From contig NC_061126.1 in NCBI RefSeq assembly GCF_905220365.1, positions 4,898,001 to 4,962,000 of the forward strand: DNA of 64,000 nucleotides, written 5' to 3'. The stretch comes from Vanessa cardui (lineage: Eukaryota; Arthropoda; Insecta; Lepidoptera; Nymphalidae). Positions 26,102 to 37,692 of the stretch are shown here, in pieces. The first letter of the stretch is position 1. Every line of letters starts with the position of its first letter. The notes beneath the pieces are model-generated. The model saw nothing but the letters and a program-made list of their open reading frames with translations, made no database searches and was not told where the DNA came from. The position numbers and the translations under genes were made by a program.

Positions 26102-26601
26102 CAAAAAATAGATATTCAGTCAAACGCATTTACTTTTTTTGTAAGAATCTATGTATGCATAAAAAAAATTCTTGCTCACTTCCAATTATTCCTACTTTTG
26201 TTCCTCGATCTAGATAAAATAAATAGTTAAAAAAACAAATACTTAGCCTAGTCTCTCAACCGGTTTTAAGATTAAAACTGTTCATATATTCTTATACTCG
26301 GATAATAATTGTGTGTATATTCATAGGTATATGTATGTATGTATTTATTGAAATAAGATTACTTTCGTCATAAAATAAAAATAATAAGATATAGTGGTAA
26401 AGTTACAGATAATTAACAGAAGAAAAATGATGTTGTATAGAGTGAAATGTTAGTAAATCCCCGGCAACAGTTGCGTTATGCGTAAGCGTTTGCTATGTTT
26501 TGATAATATATTAATGTTGTTTAGTGACTCATCTATGAAACATTTCTGCAGAGGAAAACTGGTGTTTCCCATTTAACCGAAAAACGGAAGAGATTATATA
26601 T

Positions 26602-27848
26602 TAGGTTGGGGAAAAAGTCTTTTCGCATATAGTATGTATGAACTTGTAATAAAATCTCTTTGGCTATACCATTTGTATCTGGCTGGTTTTGGTATCATTA
26701 AAAAGTTTTAATTTTAAAGAAGGCACTTCCAAATTCAAATTAGGAATTTGTGTGATTTTCATTTGTTTTTGTTGTTGTTAAAATGAGTGAATCTAAAGAA
26801 GAAATTCGATACATTTTAAAATTTTACTATAAAAAAGGTAAAAATGCAACTCAAGCCGCGAAAAAAATTTGTGATGTTTATGGACCTAATGCAGTATCTG
26901 TGAGAGTAGCGCAAGTTTGGTTTAAGCGTTTTCAAGCCGGAAATTTTGATATCAAAGATGCATCTCGCTCTGGTCGCCCTGTTACGGACAAAATTAATGC
27001 CATTTTTGAAAAAGTGGAGCAAGATCGGCATATTAGTAGTTACGATGTAGCTGAAGAACTGGCAATTGACCACAAAACGGTTTTGACTCATTCGAATAAA
27101 GCTGGGTACACAAAAAGCTCGATATATGGGTGACTCACTGAAAGAAACCTAATGAACCGTGTACTCATTTGTGATTCTTTATTACGACGTAATGAAACCG
27201 AACCATTTTTGAAGAAGCTGATAACTGGTGATGAAAAGTGGATCACATACGACAAAGGCCGGTCAAGCTTCACAGACTGTGGCAAAACCCGGATTAACTC
27301 GCAACAAGGTAATGCTGTGTGTATGGTGGGATTGGAAGGGCATCATTCATTATGAGCTGTTACCGCCCGGCAGGACCATCGATTCAGAACTGTATTGCGA
27401 ACAATTGATGAGATTGAAGCAAGAAATTGAGAGAAAGCGGCCAGAATTGATCAACAGAAGGGCTGTGGTTTTTCACCATGACAACGCTAGACCACACACA
27501 TCTTTAGCCACTCAACAAAAATTACGAGAGTTTGGCTGGGAGGTATTAATGCATCCGCCGTATAGTCCTGACCTTGCACCTTCAGATTTTCATCTGTTTC
27601 GGTCTCTGCAGAATTCCTTAGGCAGTGTCAGGTTAACATCACGAGAGGACTGCCAAAACCACTTGTCGCAGTTTTTCGATCAGAAGCCCCAAAATTTTAA
27701 CAGCAATGGGATCATGTCACTACCAACAAGATAGCAAAAAGTTATGGAACAAAATGGCACCTACATACTTTAGTCAAATGTAAATAAACTATAAAAAAAA
27801 CTTTTTGAATTTTCATATAAAATACGAAGAAACTTTTTCCCCAACCTA
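26602..27848 (+). mobile_element. mariner element (Tc1/mariner superfamily), full length but inactive
   Basis: The element is bounded by TA duplications at 26602-26603 and 27847-27848. Its inverted ends begin GGTTGGGGAAAAAGT on the left and close with ACTTTTTCCCCAACC on the right, giving about 1.25 kb in total. That is the normal size for a mariner. The enclosed transposase is broken in several places, so this copy could move only if a transposase were supplied elsewhere. Flanks are AT-rich and unassigned. Confidence 0.93.
26783..27734 (+). pseudogene. mariner transposase, frameshifted
   Basis: The N-terminal part (26783-27133) carries the paired helix-turn-helix DNA-binding region, with QVWFKRFQAG and SRSGRP linker motifs. 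A frameshift near 27113 leads to a stop at 27131. Reading resumes at about 27152 with LITGDEKWI (first catalytic Asp). After ITYDK near 27255 the frame shifts again, apparently with loss of several codons, and continues at KAGQASQT. The catalytic core is otherwise intact: HHDNARPH (second Asp), then YSPDLAPSD (third Asp), with 34 residues between, the D,D34D signature of mariner. A stop at 27732-27734 falls shortly before the natural C terminus. At least two frame breaks and a nonsense codon make it a pseudogene. Close relatives in moths and ants are often annotated as SETMAR-like. Confidence 0.9.
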
Positions 27849-28973
27849 TTATGTTCGACGACGACGTTTATTATACCTATTACTAGGGTAAAAATATCTC
27901 TTCCTTCATCAGTGAAGGTAATATTGAGGAAGTTTTTTACTTTTAATAAACCCACTATTGCTCTAATCTTCAAGTATTTTAAGTGCAAATGGTAATTTGT
28001 AAAAAAAAATAATAGTGAAGCTAGCCGTAGACCATGAGAAATACTTACACAGTCTGGGCAAAATATACACATTCACATATTATATCATGGAGGTTTAATA
28101 AAAAACTTACTTTTTTTCTTTTTGATATCACTATATTTATTGATATCATTGTATCCTTAGACATGTCCCTTTACATATATACCTTTGGTATATCTATCTT
28201 TTTTTGAGTAACTACTCTTTTTTATTACCAAGCGGCGCGACGCCTGCTTCGTGCCTTTATAACTCTGAGATTTCACCTATTAAACAAATTGCATGATAAC
28301 GATGCAAATTCAAATTAAATCGCGGCCTTTGTCCATTGACGGTAGATTTGGACCTTACTTCTTAGCAACTAAAAAATCTTTTGAAGATGTTATTCAAAAC
28401 GATAACTGAGCTCTGTAGTAACACAGCTCTAAATTCGGTTATCAGCTTTCACAACTAAATCTAATTAAAAAGAAAAAAAGTTTGGTGATAACGTTCAAAA
28501 TGTCAGCAACTATTGAATATTTTTGATTACGTGAAAACAAAGATTACGAGAAAACTATGGTTCATATTTATAGCTCTCCTTTGTTACCTTATCTATTAAG
28601 TTTTCGAAAATCCTCCCGAGATCTATTAAGTACACATGTAAGTCTTAACAACATTAAATAAGACGTTCTGTTTATTGCTTTGGCTCACGGGAACTTCACG
28701 CTGAATGACTTAGTTAACTAGGTCAAGATATAACCAGAAGACAATAACGTAGGGTACAGTCTAGGTAGTTATTCGTCTAGGGCTCTATCAACAAGAGCTT
28801 TTACTTTTAAATAAAAAGTAAGCCGGCTAAGTTAAGAAGTATAGTTCCGAAAATAACAAACAAAACAAAGTCTGCGCTTCCACACTACAGAGTACATAGT
28901 CCTCCATAGACATAACCTCGTCATTAATTCGCTTAGAACGAATATAATTAATTTATCTTATTTACCTTTATTT
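27849..28973. other. No gene seen
   Basis: AT-rich with a small GC-rich spot at 28230 (CCAAGCGGCGCGACGCC) and possible family C debris at 28136-28220. Confidence 0.45.
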
Positions 28974-29305
28974 ACAACAAACAACAATACAACAACAGCC
29001 TGTAAATTCCCATTGCTGGGCTAAAGGCCTCCTCTCCCTTGGAGGAGAAGGTTTGGAACATATTCCACCACGCTGTTCCAATGCGGGTTGGTGGAATACA
29101 CATGTGGCAGAATTTTTATGAAATTTTGTCATATGCAGGTTTCCTCATGATGTTTTCCTTCACCGCTGAGCACGAGATGAATTATAAAGACAAATTAAAC
29201 ACATGAATCAGCGGTGCTTGCCTGGGTTCGAACCCGCAATCATCGGTAAAGATGCAAGCGTTCTAACCAATGGGCCATCTCGACTCTACTGGGCCGTCTC
29301 GACTC
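28974..29305 (-). repeat. Metulj-like SINE with duplicated head end
   Basis: Full-length minus copy from an ACAACA-type tail to CATCTCGACTC. The final segment is repeated once more (TACTGGGCCGTCTCGACTC at 29287-29305), a short tandem duplication of the SINE 5' end. Confidence 0.88.
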
Positions 29306-30003
29306 TTTATTAAGTTAGCATATTTTATAATTTGATACAGATCTGCTTTCTACACCACATCGATTCACATTATGCAATTGTATAAAAATAAAACAGATAT
29401 CATCATCAAATAAATACATAGGATATTCAGGATGCTGTTTTAATACTTGTAGTTAAATGTTTTGTGTATCTTTAATATAGCTACTCTCGTCCCTGGTGAC
29501 CTAGGCCTCGCAGTACACGCTGAGTTGAGTAATTAAAACAAAAGTTTCAAACTCTTCTCTATTTCTAACTCTTTTATAATAATTAATTAGTAGTTTAAGA
29601 GTATCAATAACTTATTCGTACAAGAGAATGACAAATTACATATTGTATATATGAATAATATTTAAAAAAATATATTAAAATAAAATACTTTTCGAACATG
29701 TTATTTTAGCTATATCGTTTTGGGAGATACTATATCATTTCCGAAATATTAAGAGTTTCATTTTCTATCCATAGGACACAGTGATTAATGAATTTTGTTT
29801 TTTTTACATTGGCATGACGTATGACGAATTTTAATGATAAAATGTAATGTACCTAGATTTTACTAGTTTAAAAACAGATTTATTCAAACGTCTGTTTAAG
29901 GTAATTTATTTTGTTAAACAAAGATGATATACAAACCATATATCGACAACTTCCTACATAGATTTTTCTTTGCCCACCACAGAGTAAATGACCTTTACAA
30001 TTT

Positions 30004-30082
30004 ACTGTCATCTGACAAAAATGACATTTATTTGTACTTGACAGCTGACAACAGTAAATGACAGCTAAGTGGATACTGTCAA
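30004..30082. promoter_or_regulatory. TGACA/TGTCA half-site cluster, probable promoter of the DMAC1-like gene
   Basis: About 80 bases hold at least seven TGACA or TGTCA pentamers in both orientations, including TTGACAGCTGACA at 30038-30050 and further copies near 30006, 30013, 30022, 30059 and 30078. The cluster ends about 75 bases before the start codon at 30157. There is no TATA box at a useful distance. Position and density suggest a housekeeping-type proximal promoter; the binding factor is not known to me. Confidence 0.5.
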
Positions 30083-30156
30083 ACGGAGGCTGAAATAGCC
30101 GGGTACTATTGAATTACCATTTTCATGGATATAACTCATATATATTATAGTTAAAC

Positions 30157-30569
30157 ATGACGACGGCCGTAGAAAATCGTCCCCAAGACTGTGATGCGTG
30201 CAGGATAGTCAGCTCAATAGGTCTCGTTGGTATTGGTGCTTATCTTGCTAACACTGCTTGGAAGAATAAAACCCTTCCTGGGAAGATGGTTATATCAACA
30301 CTTTCTTTCGGTAAATATTACTTATCGAAGTTCGAAATTATTATATTATATCCTTGCAATAAAAAACATTATTGTGTAATCTTATAACTAATAGATATGG
30401 CCTTTATAACCTATCTGTCATTCTTAAAAAATTTTACTTATTATTCTTATAATAAATATATAAACGCGAATTAAAATAATTTCGCGTCTTTGTTTCAGCA
30501 TTTGTAACCCTTGGAGTACAAAGATACAAGAAACAATATCCTTTCAATAGGCACGTTGAGAAGTCGTGA
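30157..30569 (+). CDS. DMAC1-like (DUF4536) small mitochondrial membrane protein, two exons
   Basis: Exon 1 codes from the ATG at 30157 to 30310. The intron 30311-30498 begins GTAAAT and ends TTTCAG after a pyrimidine-rich tract. Exon 2 codes 30499-30569 with stop TGA. The splice joins phase 1 and gives a 74-residue product. Seen: an N-terminal DCDACR (CxxC-type pair, residues 11-16), then a glycine-rich hydrophobic stretch (about 18-31), a lysine-rich loop, a second hydrophobic stretch (about 43-56) and a basic tail ending HVEKS. Known: DUF4536/DMAC1 (TMEM261) proteins have an N-terminal Cys pair followed by two short membrane segments and act in assembly of the distal membrane arm of complex I in the inner mitochondrial membrane; vertebrate forms are near 110 residues, so this one is short. 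Inferred: the family assignment rests on the motif and topology only. The start is the first ATG of the open frame, in an AAAC-ATG context. Polyadenylation signals follow at 30916 and 30964. Confidence 0.68.
30311..30498 (+). other. Intron of the DMAC1-like gene
   Basis: The 188-base intron begins GTAAAT and ends with TCTTTGTTTCAG. Reading through it hits a stop quickly, while joining the flanks keeps one open frame across 74 codons. Confidence 0.7.
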
Positions 30570-30990
30570 AAAAGAATTAAGGACCCAAAAAAAACAATTA
30601 GTATACATAGTATGTTTACTAAGTTCAGAGTTTATTTACTAATCTAAAGTCTCCAGAACACATTACATTAAGAAGATTTATGTAAAATACACATACAATG
30701 ATTGGCTTCAACGAGTATATTAGAGCTATGATTATAATGAAAATGCATTTTATAAAGTTTACTGCTATTATTATCTAAATAAGAGCAAAGCATTTAAAGT
30801 CATGCTATATTTATTTATTTTGTAATAATTATACTTTCTTATGGATCAATATGATTTTTCAAAATATTTATACTTCTAACTCTAGTACGATAATATTTTC
30901 ATGTTAATATTGTAAAATAAATAGTTTAAGAATATAAATTAGTTTGTAGTATGTTAAGTTGTTAATAAAAATTTTACATAATATTAGTTG
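30570..30990 (+). other. Probable 3' UTR of the DMAC1-like gene
   Basis: AT-rich noncoding sequence follows the TGA at 30567-30569. AATAAA hexamers occur at 30916-30921 and 30964-30969, the second followed by a TTAGTTGTTATTTTAG stretch. The exact cleavage site cannot be fixed from sequence alone. Confidence 0.45.
30916..30969 (+). terminator. Candidate polyadenylation signals
   Basis: Two canonical AATAAA hexamers (30916 and 30964) lie 350-400 bases after the stop codon of the DMAC1-like gene. In such AT-rich DNA the hexamer is not rare, so this is positional evidence only. Confidence 0.35.
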
Positions 30991-31246
30991 TTATTTTAGT
31001 TAAGGTTACTGTTAATAGTTATTGTTATCGAAACTGTGATTCAACTGGGAAATGAATGCTGCAAGAATACTTGCCACAATTCCCCATATTCCAGATTTGT
31101 ACGGTGACTTTTTTTATTTTTATTTATATATCATTAGTGCAACATTGTCCTTAAACATAAACACGGCCTTAACATAAAGATGTTAACATTTCTAAAACAA
31201 AAAAACTATATTATATAAAATCTATATATATAGGGCATTTGTAATA

Positions 31247-31551
31247 CAACAACAACAACAACAGCCTGTAAATTCCCATTGCTGGGCTAAAGGCCTCCTC
31301 TCCCTTAAAGGAGTAGGTTTGGAACATATTTCACCAAGCTGTTCCAATGCGGGTTGGTGGAATACACATGTGGCAGAATCTCTATGAAATTTGTCACATG
31401 CAGGTTTCCTTACGATGTTTTCCTTCACCGCCGAATACGAGATGAATTATAAAGACAAATTAAGCACATGAATCAGCGGTGCTTGCCTGGGTTTGAACCC
31501 GCAATCATCGGTTAAGATGCAAGCGTTCTAACCACTTGGCCATCTCGACTC
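31247..31551 (-). repeat. Metulj-like SINE with perfect target-site duplication
   Basis: Full-length minus copy with a (CAA)n tail at the left and CATCTCGACTC at the right. It is flanked by a perfect 12-base direct repeat GCATTTGTAATA at 31235-31246 and 31552-31563. Intact duplications show insertion by target-primed retrotransposition and suggest it is fairly young. It sits about 280 bases after the DMAC1-like gene. Confidence 0.93.
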
Positions 31552-31563
31552 GCATTTGTAATA

Positions 31564-34500
31564 AATTCAGTAGAAAAGACATATTTAATATCAAGTAAAA
31601 ACATGGATGTATAAATACATACCGAAATAGTGTAGGGAAATATTAGAGGATGGGCGAGAAGAGTTGAAGCTAAGTAGTTGAGTAGAGTGCCATGAAAGAG
31701 GTTTTTGTGGAAGAGTAGCAGTGTAGGTAATAACATTGGCAATGACTTTAATAACTCAAAAATAAATTAAAAAAAAACTAAAAAATAGTTATTAGTTATT
31801 AGTACCCTTTTTTTATAGAGAGAAATCAAACTATATTGAAACACTAACAGATCAACCGTTTTAAAATGAACATTAATAAACAGAAACTGTTTGTAGTGCA
31901 TCTTATAGCAGATTTATTAGCAAATGGCAGAAAATGTATCTAAAAAAGTAAAAAAAAAAACAAAAAACTATATATATATATATTATAAATATAATATTAA
32001 ATTCTTGTATACAAAAAAAAAATATATTTTAAAAAACTAATTACAGAGACATCTATATTTTTTCAATCAAAATTAAATAAGCAACTAAAGCCAATACCTA
32101 TTACCAACCCCCAATGTTAGAATATAACTTGTAACCTACAGATGGCGCTTTATAGTCAGTTGAAGTAAAAGCAAGTCGTACATTGTGTGATTTTAAATAT
32201 TGTGTGAACTTTTTTTTTCTATATAAATAGATGAACCATTTTTTGTGTTGATTAAAGCTGTTAGATCGATTAAGCAAGACAGCTAAATTTTTACAATGTC
32301 TGTAAAAATACTTAGATAAATTTTATTTACTACTGCGGAATACCAGTTATATAATATACCTATTTAGAATATTCCTTTATCTATACAAATCGCTAGAACT
32401 AATTTAAAAAAATAAGCGTGCCTATACCTATACAGGTTAACCGCCATTATCTATCTTTTTGGGGCATGGACAGTAAGGCCGTTTTTAGCGTAAAGTGTAA
32501 TCTATTAAAAGGGTTTGTTGCGTTATTTGGATTTGTAAGTTTAATCGAAGAAATGCACTTCACTTGTAACACAATATGTATAATTGCGTGATTGATTTAT
32601 GTTGAGATAAATTGTTTTAATTAATTTAACTCTCGTATTTTTTAATCTATGTCTCTTCTAGACACTAAACATGTATGAAAGGAGTGGGGGGGGGAAGTGG
32701 TATGGGTATTATTATTATTGGCGTAGTTACATTTATATGAGTCAGTTACGCTTGATCACTTACATGATGTCTTAGAGTGCGTGAAACGACTGAAAGAAAA
32801 GACAACAAAAGAATATAAATTAGGTGGACCATATTTCATTAACATTAATTGGAATGTCCCTCTTTAAGTAAATACAACTATACTACGTCGTAAAAATATA
32901 TAGTAATGACTTTCAATGGGCCGCTTTGGCAAACTTGATAAAGAATATACATAATGCAACACCCAAAATGAAAAAATAGCTAATTTTAGTTTATAGGCAT
33001 TGTGCAAGCAACTCATGAACTCATCACGTATACTACTGTCAAAGAGTAAATAGTAATACGTAAAATTGTTATAAAAAGTTTCCAATGTTGCCAGTGCACT
33101 TAACTACTTAAAAGTAAACCTATATATTACGTAACATCATAAGAATAATAGAATTTATTTCACCACTCTTGTCCAACGGTTTAGTGGCTAAACTGGATGC
33201 ACGTGACAAATTGTGCAAATTTTCTCACGATGTTTGTCTTCACCGAGCAAGATGAATAGTAAACACAAATTAAGCTCACGAAGATCCACTGAGGTTTGTC
33301 TTAGACTTGCCCGTGTCCCCCAATTAACTAGCCTATCGCTGGGAATCTCAACTCCATTTTAAACTTACTCTCTTATTTATGTAATAAATAATATATGTTA
33401 CTATTTCGACTTGGATAATAAGTGATCTAGTGTGCCTATTAAAAGACACAACGTATTACATACTACAATACATTATTATATAATTTGGTTGCGCAATGTA
33501 GGAACGTTTTTCTGGTTCGGTGCAAATCAACTCTTCTTATGAGGTAAAAGATAAATAAAATACATTTAAAATATGATTTGCATATAACTGTGTATGCCTG
33601 TATAAAATCACAACTAGGTACTATAGTCCAACCAATTAATTTCTTAAAGTATCGTGATGGTGTTACATTATTTCATTCATCTATATTTTTTGTTTCAATT
33701 ATATCAAAAATGAAATGATATATGCGTAGTAATAAATTACTGAAATAATAAATAATATTAGATACAAAATACTTGGAGTAAAATATTAAATTCGATTGTC
33801 ACTCATAGTAAGCGTAAATTTTAAGATCTATACGATTTCTTAAGTACTTAATTTTATTATCAAATGGTGCCGTAAAATCTTTTTAAGTTAACCAACTTTT
33901 ATAAGATAAGCTAATTACTACAAAAAAAATATTACCCTAACCTTTAAGGACAGTGGTAGTCTAATTACAATTGGCAACTAATTGATGAGTTCATGAATAA
34001 TTACTATAGATTAATGACATTAACTTTTTTATAAATTTAGTAAAAAAATTCTGATGAAAAGAGTCTTCTTAATTGATTTGATATAATTAAGTTGTGATTA
34101 CAAAGAAAACTAAAGTGAAGAGTGAGTGTAGATTTTGTCTTAGTTTGCTCCGATGTTTTTTAGGTAAATTTGTGAGTGCTAAACTGTGACAAGTTTCAAT
34201 GCACATGAGACACACAGTTGTGTCTCTTCGATTCCATTGTTGAATTTACCTTTTTTATAATTGATTCGAATGATTGATTGACCGCCCCGGCTTAGTCCGC
34301 TTATCATAAAACCTGACACTGTAATACACATAGAAATCAAGCTAGTAACTACCTACTTAAGTGATGTCACAAGCTTTATAGATTTAGCACCCAGATGTTA
34401 CAATATTTAGATATGTTATAAATATCTCAGAACTTCGTAATGATCGTAACAAAACTAAAACAATACAATTGGTACAAATTGAAATAAATAAACTTACTTT

Positions 34501-35192
34501 TCAAAAACCAAAGAAGTCAATAAACACTTTTAACAAATTACAAGAAATGGCAATAAAATCTTAGCGTCCGAGAGCCCAAACATAAATATGTGGTTCGAAA
34601 ATTACCGTTCAACTCTTTTTTTATCAAAATATTTGTAACTATAAACAAATCTCCTAACTAACGTATATTTGTATATCTGCTATTTGTTTAGGTTTCTAGA
34701 GGTATAGTAGTTATAGTACTGAAAAAGTACTGTTCCTTACCTCTTCCACTTAGTATGAAGTTGAAGGAATGACCTTTGTGTTGAGTTTCAGTAGCACCTA
34801 TTAAAAAAATACATACCGTCGAAAACACGAAGACCATCATTATGAAAATGTTCCACGTTACACGAATATACGTTATATAAATGCTTATTACATCTTTTTT
34901 AATTTAATATAATATAAAAATCTTACTATAAACTGTTTCATTGAATTTGTAGGAGTACAAAGTATTTAAAAACTTTCTTCATTAACCTAGATTGTTTGTG
35001 TGGGTATATAAAAAGGTCCGTACTACAATTTTACTTCAAAACAGGCAATTGATTGATAAATTATAGCTTATTTATACTGTAATCAGAAATTGTAAATTGT
35101 TGAAGAAATTGTAAAATACAGCTTATAATAATAAAGGGTACATATATTTTTTACTCACTCATTATAATTAGACCGTATTGTGTAGAAATTTT
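31564..35192. other. No gene seen apart from one eroded SINE
   Basis: AT-rich spacer between the DMAC1-like gene and the membrane-protein gene. It holds a short G-run at 32684 and TA-rich tracts near 31975, with no coding signal. Confidence 0.5.
33185..33355 (-). repeat. Degenerate Metulj-like SINE
   Basis: TTTCTCACGATGTTTGTCTT, CACCGAGCAAGATGAAT and ACACAAATTAAGCTCACGAA follow the minus-strand SINE order, but the head is strongly eroded. Confidence 0.5.
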
Positions 35193-35485
35193 CTTGGTGG
35201 TAGGGCTTTGTGCTAGCCCGTCTGGGTAGGTACCACTCACTCATCAATTATTCTTCCGCCAAGTAACAGTACTCAGTATTGTTATGTTCCGGTTTGAAGG
35301 GTGAGTAAGCCAGTGTAACTACAGGCACAAGGGACATAGCATCTTAGTTGCCAAGGTTGGTGGCGCATTGACGATGTAAGGAATAGTTAATATTTCTTAC
35401 AGCATCATTGTGTATGGGTGATGGTGACCGCTTACCACCAGGTGTCCCATATGCTCGTCCGCCAACCTACACCATAAAAAAAGAA
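35193..35485 (+). repeat. TE2 interspersed element, full length
   Basis: CTTGGTGGTAGGGCTTTGTG to CGTCCGCCAACCTACACC, followed by ATAAAAAAAGAAA. This copy defines the 3' A-rich end. A 112-codon frame starting at its end is read-through of TE2 and flank. Confidence 0.88.
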
Positions 35486-36819
35486 ATCGAAAAAGCAAAG
35501 AAAGAGAAAATATATTTCTTTAAAATAAAGTGCCTCTACAGTCATTACCATAAAATAACTTTTATTATTGCTTCTGTGGGTTGGTACATTTCTGCACCAT
35601 GTGGTCCAATAATTGACCCCTCGTATTCTACCTATTCTGTTTGTCCTCCTTTTCCGTTGCATATTTTTTCTTCTTTATATTTTTCTCTAGTGCTGCGCGT
35701 AGTTCCCGTTACTAGAAATCATTTATTTCCTTACTATAAATGGTAGTTGTAGTCAGTACATAATGTTTAAATATTTTAGTTATCATGTTTTAATTATTAA
35801 TGAAATAAATTTTAATGTAGAATTATACATAAAAGTTTCAAGTTTTCATAGAAGCGCAGGATTTTTTTTATAATGGTTCTTCTGGTCATATACACATGCA
35901 ACGCTTCACGGTTATATTTTGAGTTAACAATTTTACCCATACTTATTTAATTTTTGATCGAGTTAGGTATGAACGTGTCATAAAATCTTACTTTAAGAAA
36001 ACCTTATACCACTACTCAGTTAGCGACTTCGCAAAATCAATATTTAAAATTATTTAAGCATTACTTAGATGTCAAAAGTGTGGTCAAAGTCAATTACTCA
36101 TTGAGGATATCAGTATATACAGGTCATATATTTTAAAAATGTATGGTTTCTTACGATTCTGCTCTGACATATAAGACACTTTTAACGTTTTAACTTAGAT
36201 CGGAAAATACGGGTGTTATAAAGATTTTTGAGGTTATATTATTGTTGTTTATAAATAACTGATAGTACATTATTAAAGATTTTTATTTATGCGTATTATT
36301 CATATAAAATAAAAGGATAAGTAGATCTAGCTCGCTTGAGCGCTCGTGCCTGCAAATTGTTTACTGAACCAAATATTTGTGTTCCGAAAAAGTCTTCGTT
36401 CGATATTGCCTCAGATATATATACGTACGTACTTAAAGATATTAACGTAATTTAATTTTTGTTATTTTTTTTCCTAATTCAGTTAAATATACTAATCGCA
36501 AGACTTACGTTCAAAAGAGATCGAATCATATCTTTAATTATCCAATGATAATAATAATTAATGCAAACATGTATTCAGAACATGCGTTAATATTATAAGC
36601 ACGTAGTCAATATATATGTATATACATTACACATGACAAATTCGATTATAATAATAATCATATTCGAATATTATACATTTCGAATGAATACTTGATTTTA
36701 TAGTATCTTTGCTTTTAGCGATAAGAATCTTCCAGGCTAACTAAATGAATGGTATTACACGATTACGTCGCCATAAAATCAACATCGCAACACAGATCAC
36801 GACTTGGCGTAAACAAGTC
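35486..36819. other. No gene seen
   Basis: Upstream flank of the membrane-protein gene; AT-rich, no recognised repeat. Confidence 0.5.
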
Positions 36820-36941
36820 TAATGACAAGACGAGCGCCGCGGCGTACAGTCGTGCGCTCCGCCCGCCCTACTCGTGACCTAAACAACAGTCAAAAACAAT
36901 TATCTGAACCTACGGAGACACAAAGTAAATCACCACATATT
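36820..36941 (+). promoter_or_regulatory. GC-rich promoter / 5' UTR of the membrane-protein gene
   Basis: A sharp GC-rich patch (CGAGCGCCGCGGCGTACAGT, then CTCCGCCCGCCC) stands in AT-rich flanks just upstream of the inferred start codon at 36942. A CAGT initiator-like motif lies at 36847. No repeat family matches it. Core promoter or 5' UTR is the simplest reading, but the start site is not determined. Confidence 0.45.
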
Positions 36942-37692
36942 ATGAGTAAGTAATATTAATTCAAATATAATAACTCTTTACACTTTTATCCTTTACCATA
37001 TGGCAGCATACGCAATGGTAAGCTCAAATCAGATAATAACGTTAATAGAGAAAGTTTGTTTAGTGCTCTTAAACTGTCGTGTGAACAGTAATTAGTCCCA
37101 TTAAATAAACAGTGAGTGCCATGAACTTTTATGGGCTTTTCGCGTCAGTGGTTTTACAGCCGTGTTTCGTTCTACAATCTGCATAATCAGGTTGTCTGTT
37201 GGAAATTTTTCTTAAACATAATTTCTAAATAAACATCACCGTTGCAACGTTGAAACGCGGTACACGCAGGTATAACTCTAAAACAACATCGCGTATATAT
37301 CATCGTCTACGATCCGATCGATGATACATTGTACTATGTAACTAATTTCGTTATCTGCAGATAAGCTGTGGGCAGAACGGAGTCAACTCGGTGGGGCACC
37401 TTGGGACGGTCGCGACTACGATATTATGGAGGAATATCGAAATAATTGGAACGCAGAGGCGCCAGCAAAGACCTTAACTAAGGATAATTTTATTCCTCAT
37501 AGAGAGGTTTTACCTCCGCAAGCGTTATCGAGGGTGGATAATTGGTCTTCTAATGGAAATGCGTGGAGTGTAGCTTTGGGGGCTATGGGAGGGGCTGGGA
37601 CAGTTTTAATCGTTGCAGCCTTCTTGTTTTTGTTCAAAAGACCCAAGAGACAAGAGCTACCGCTTCTAGCGCCGTTGGATCTTGGGCAAACT
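36942..37692 (+). CDS. Unrecognised single-pass membrane protein, N-terminal part (two exons, 3' incomplete)
   Basis: Exon 1 contributes four coding bases (ATG plus A, 36942-36945) before GTAAGT. The intron 36946-37360 ends TATCTGCAG. Exon 2 runs 37361-37692 and ends at another GTAAGT. The two splice to exactly 112 codons, so the next junction is phase 0. Seen in the product: an acidic/Trp-containing N-terminal region (WAERSQLGGAPWDGRDYDIM), a polar linker, a Gly/Ala/Val/Leu transmembrane segment at about residues 70-93 (ending AAFLFLF), then a KRPKR stop-transfer motif and a proline/leucine-rich start of the cytosolic part. There is no cleavable signal peptide. I do not recognise the family. 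The tiny first exon is inferred from the matching phases; if it is wrong, the first in-exon Met is at 37426. No continuing exon could be found with confidence within the window. Confidence 0.55.

Noticed and set aside
35408..35746. 112-codon plus-strand frame
   Set aside because: Starts inside a TE2 copy and reads into AT-rich flank; no coding signal.
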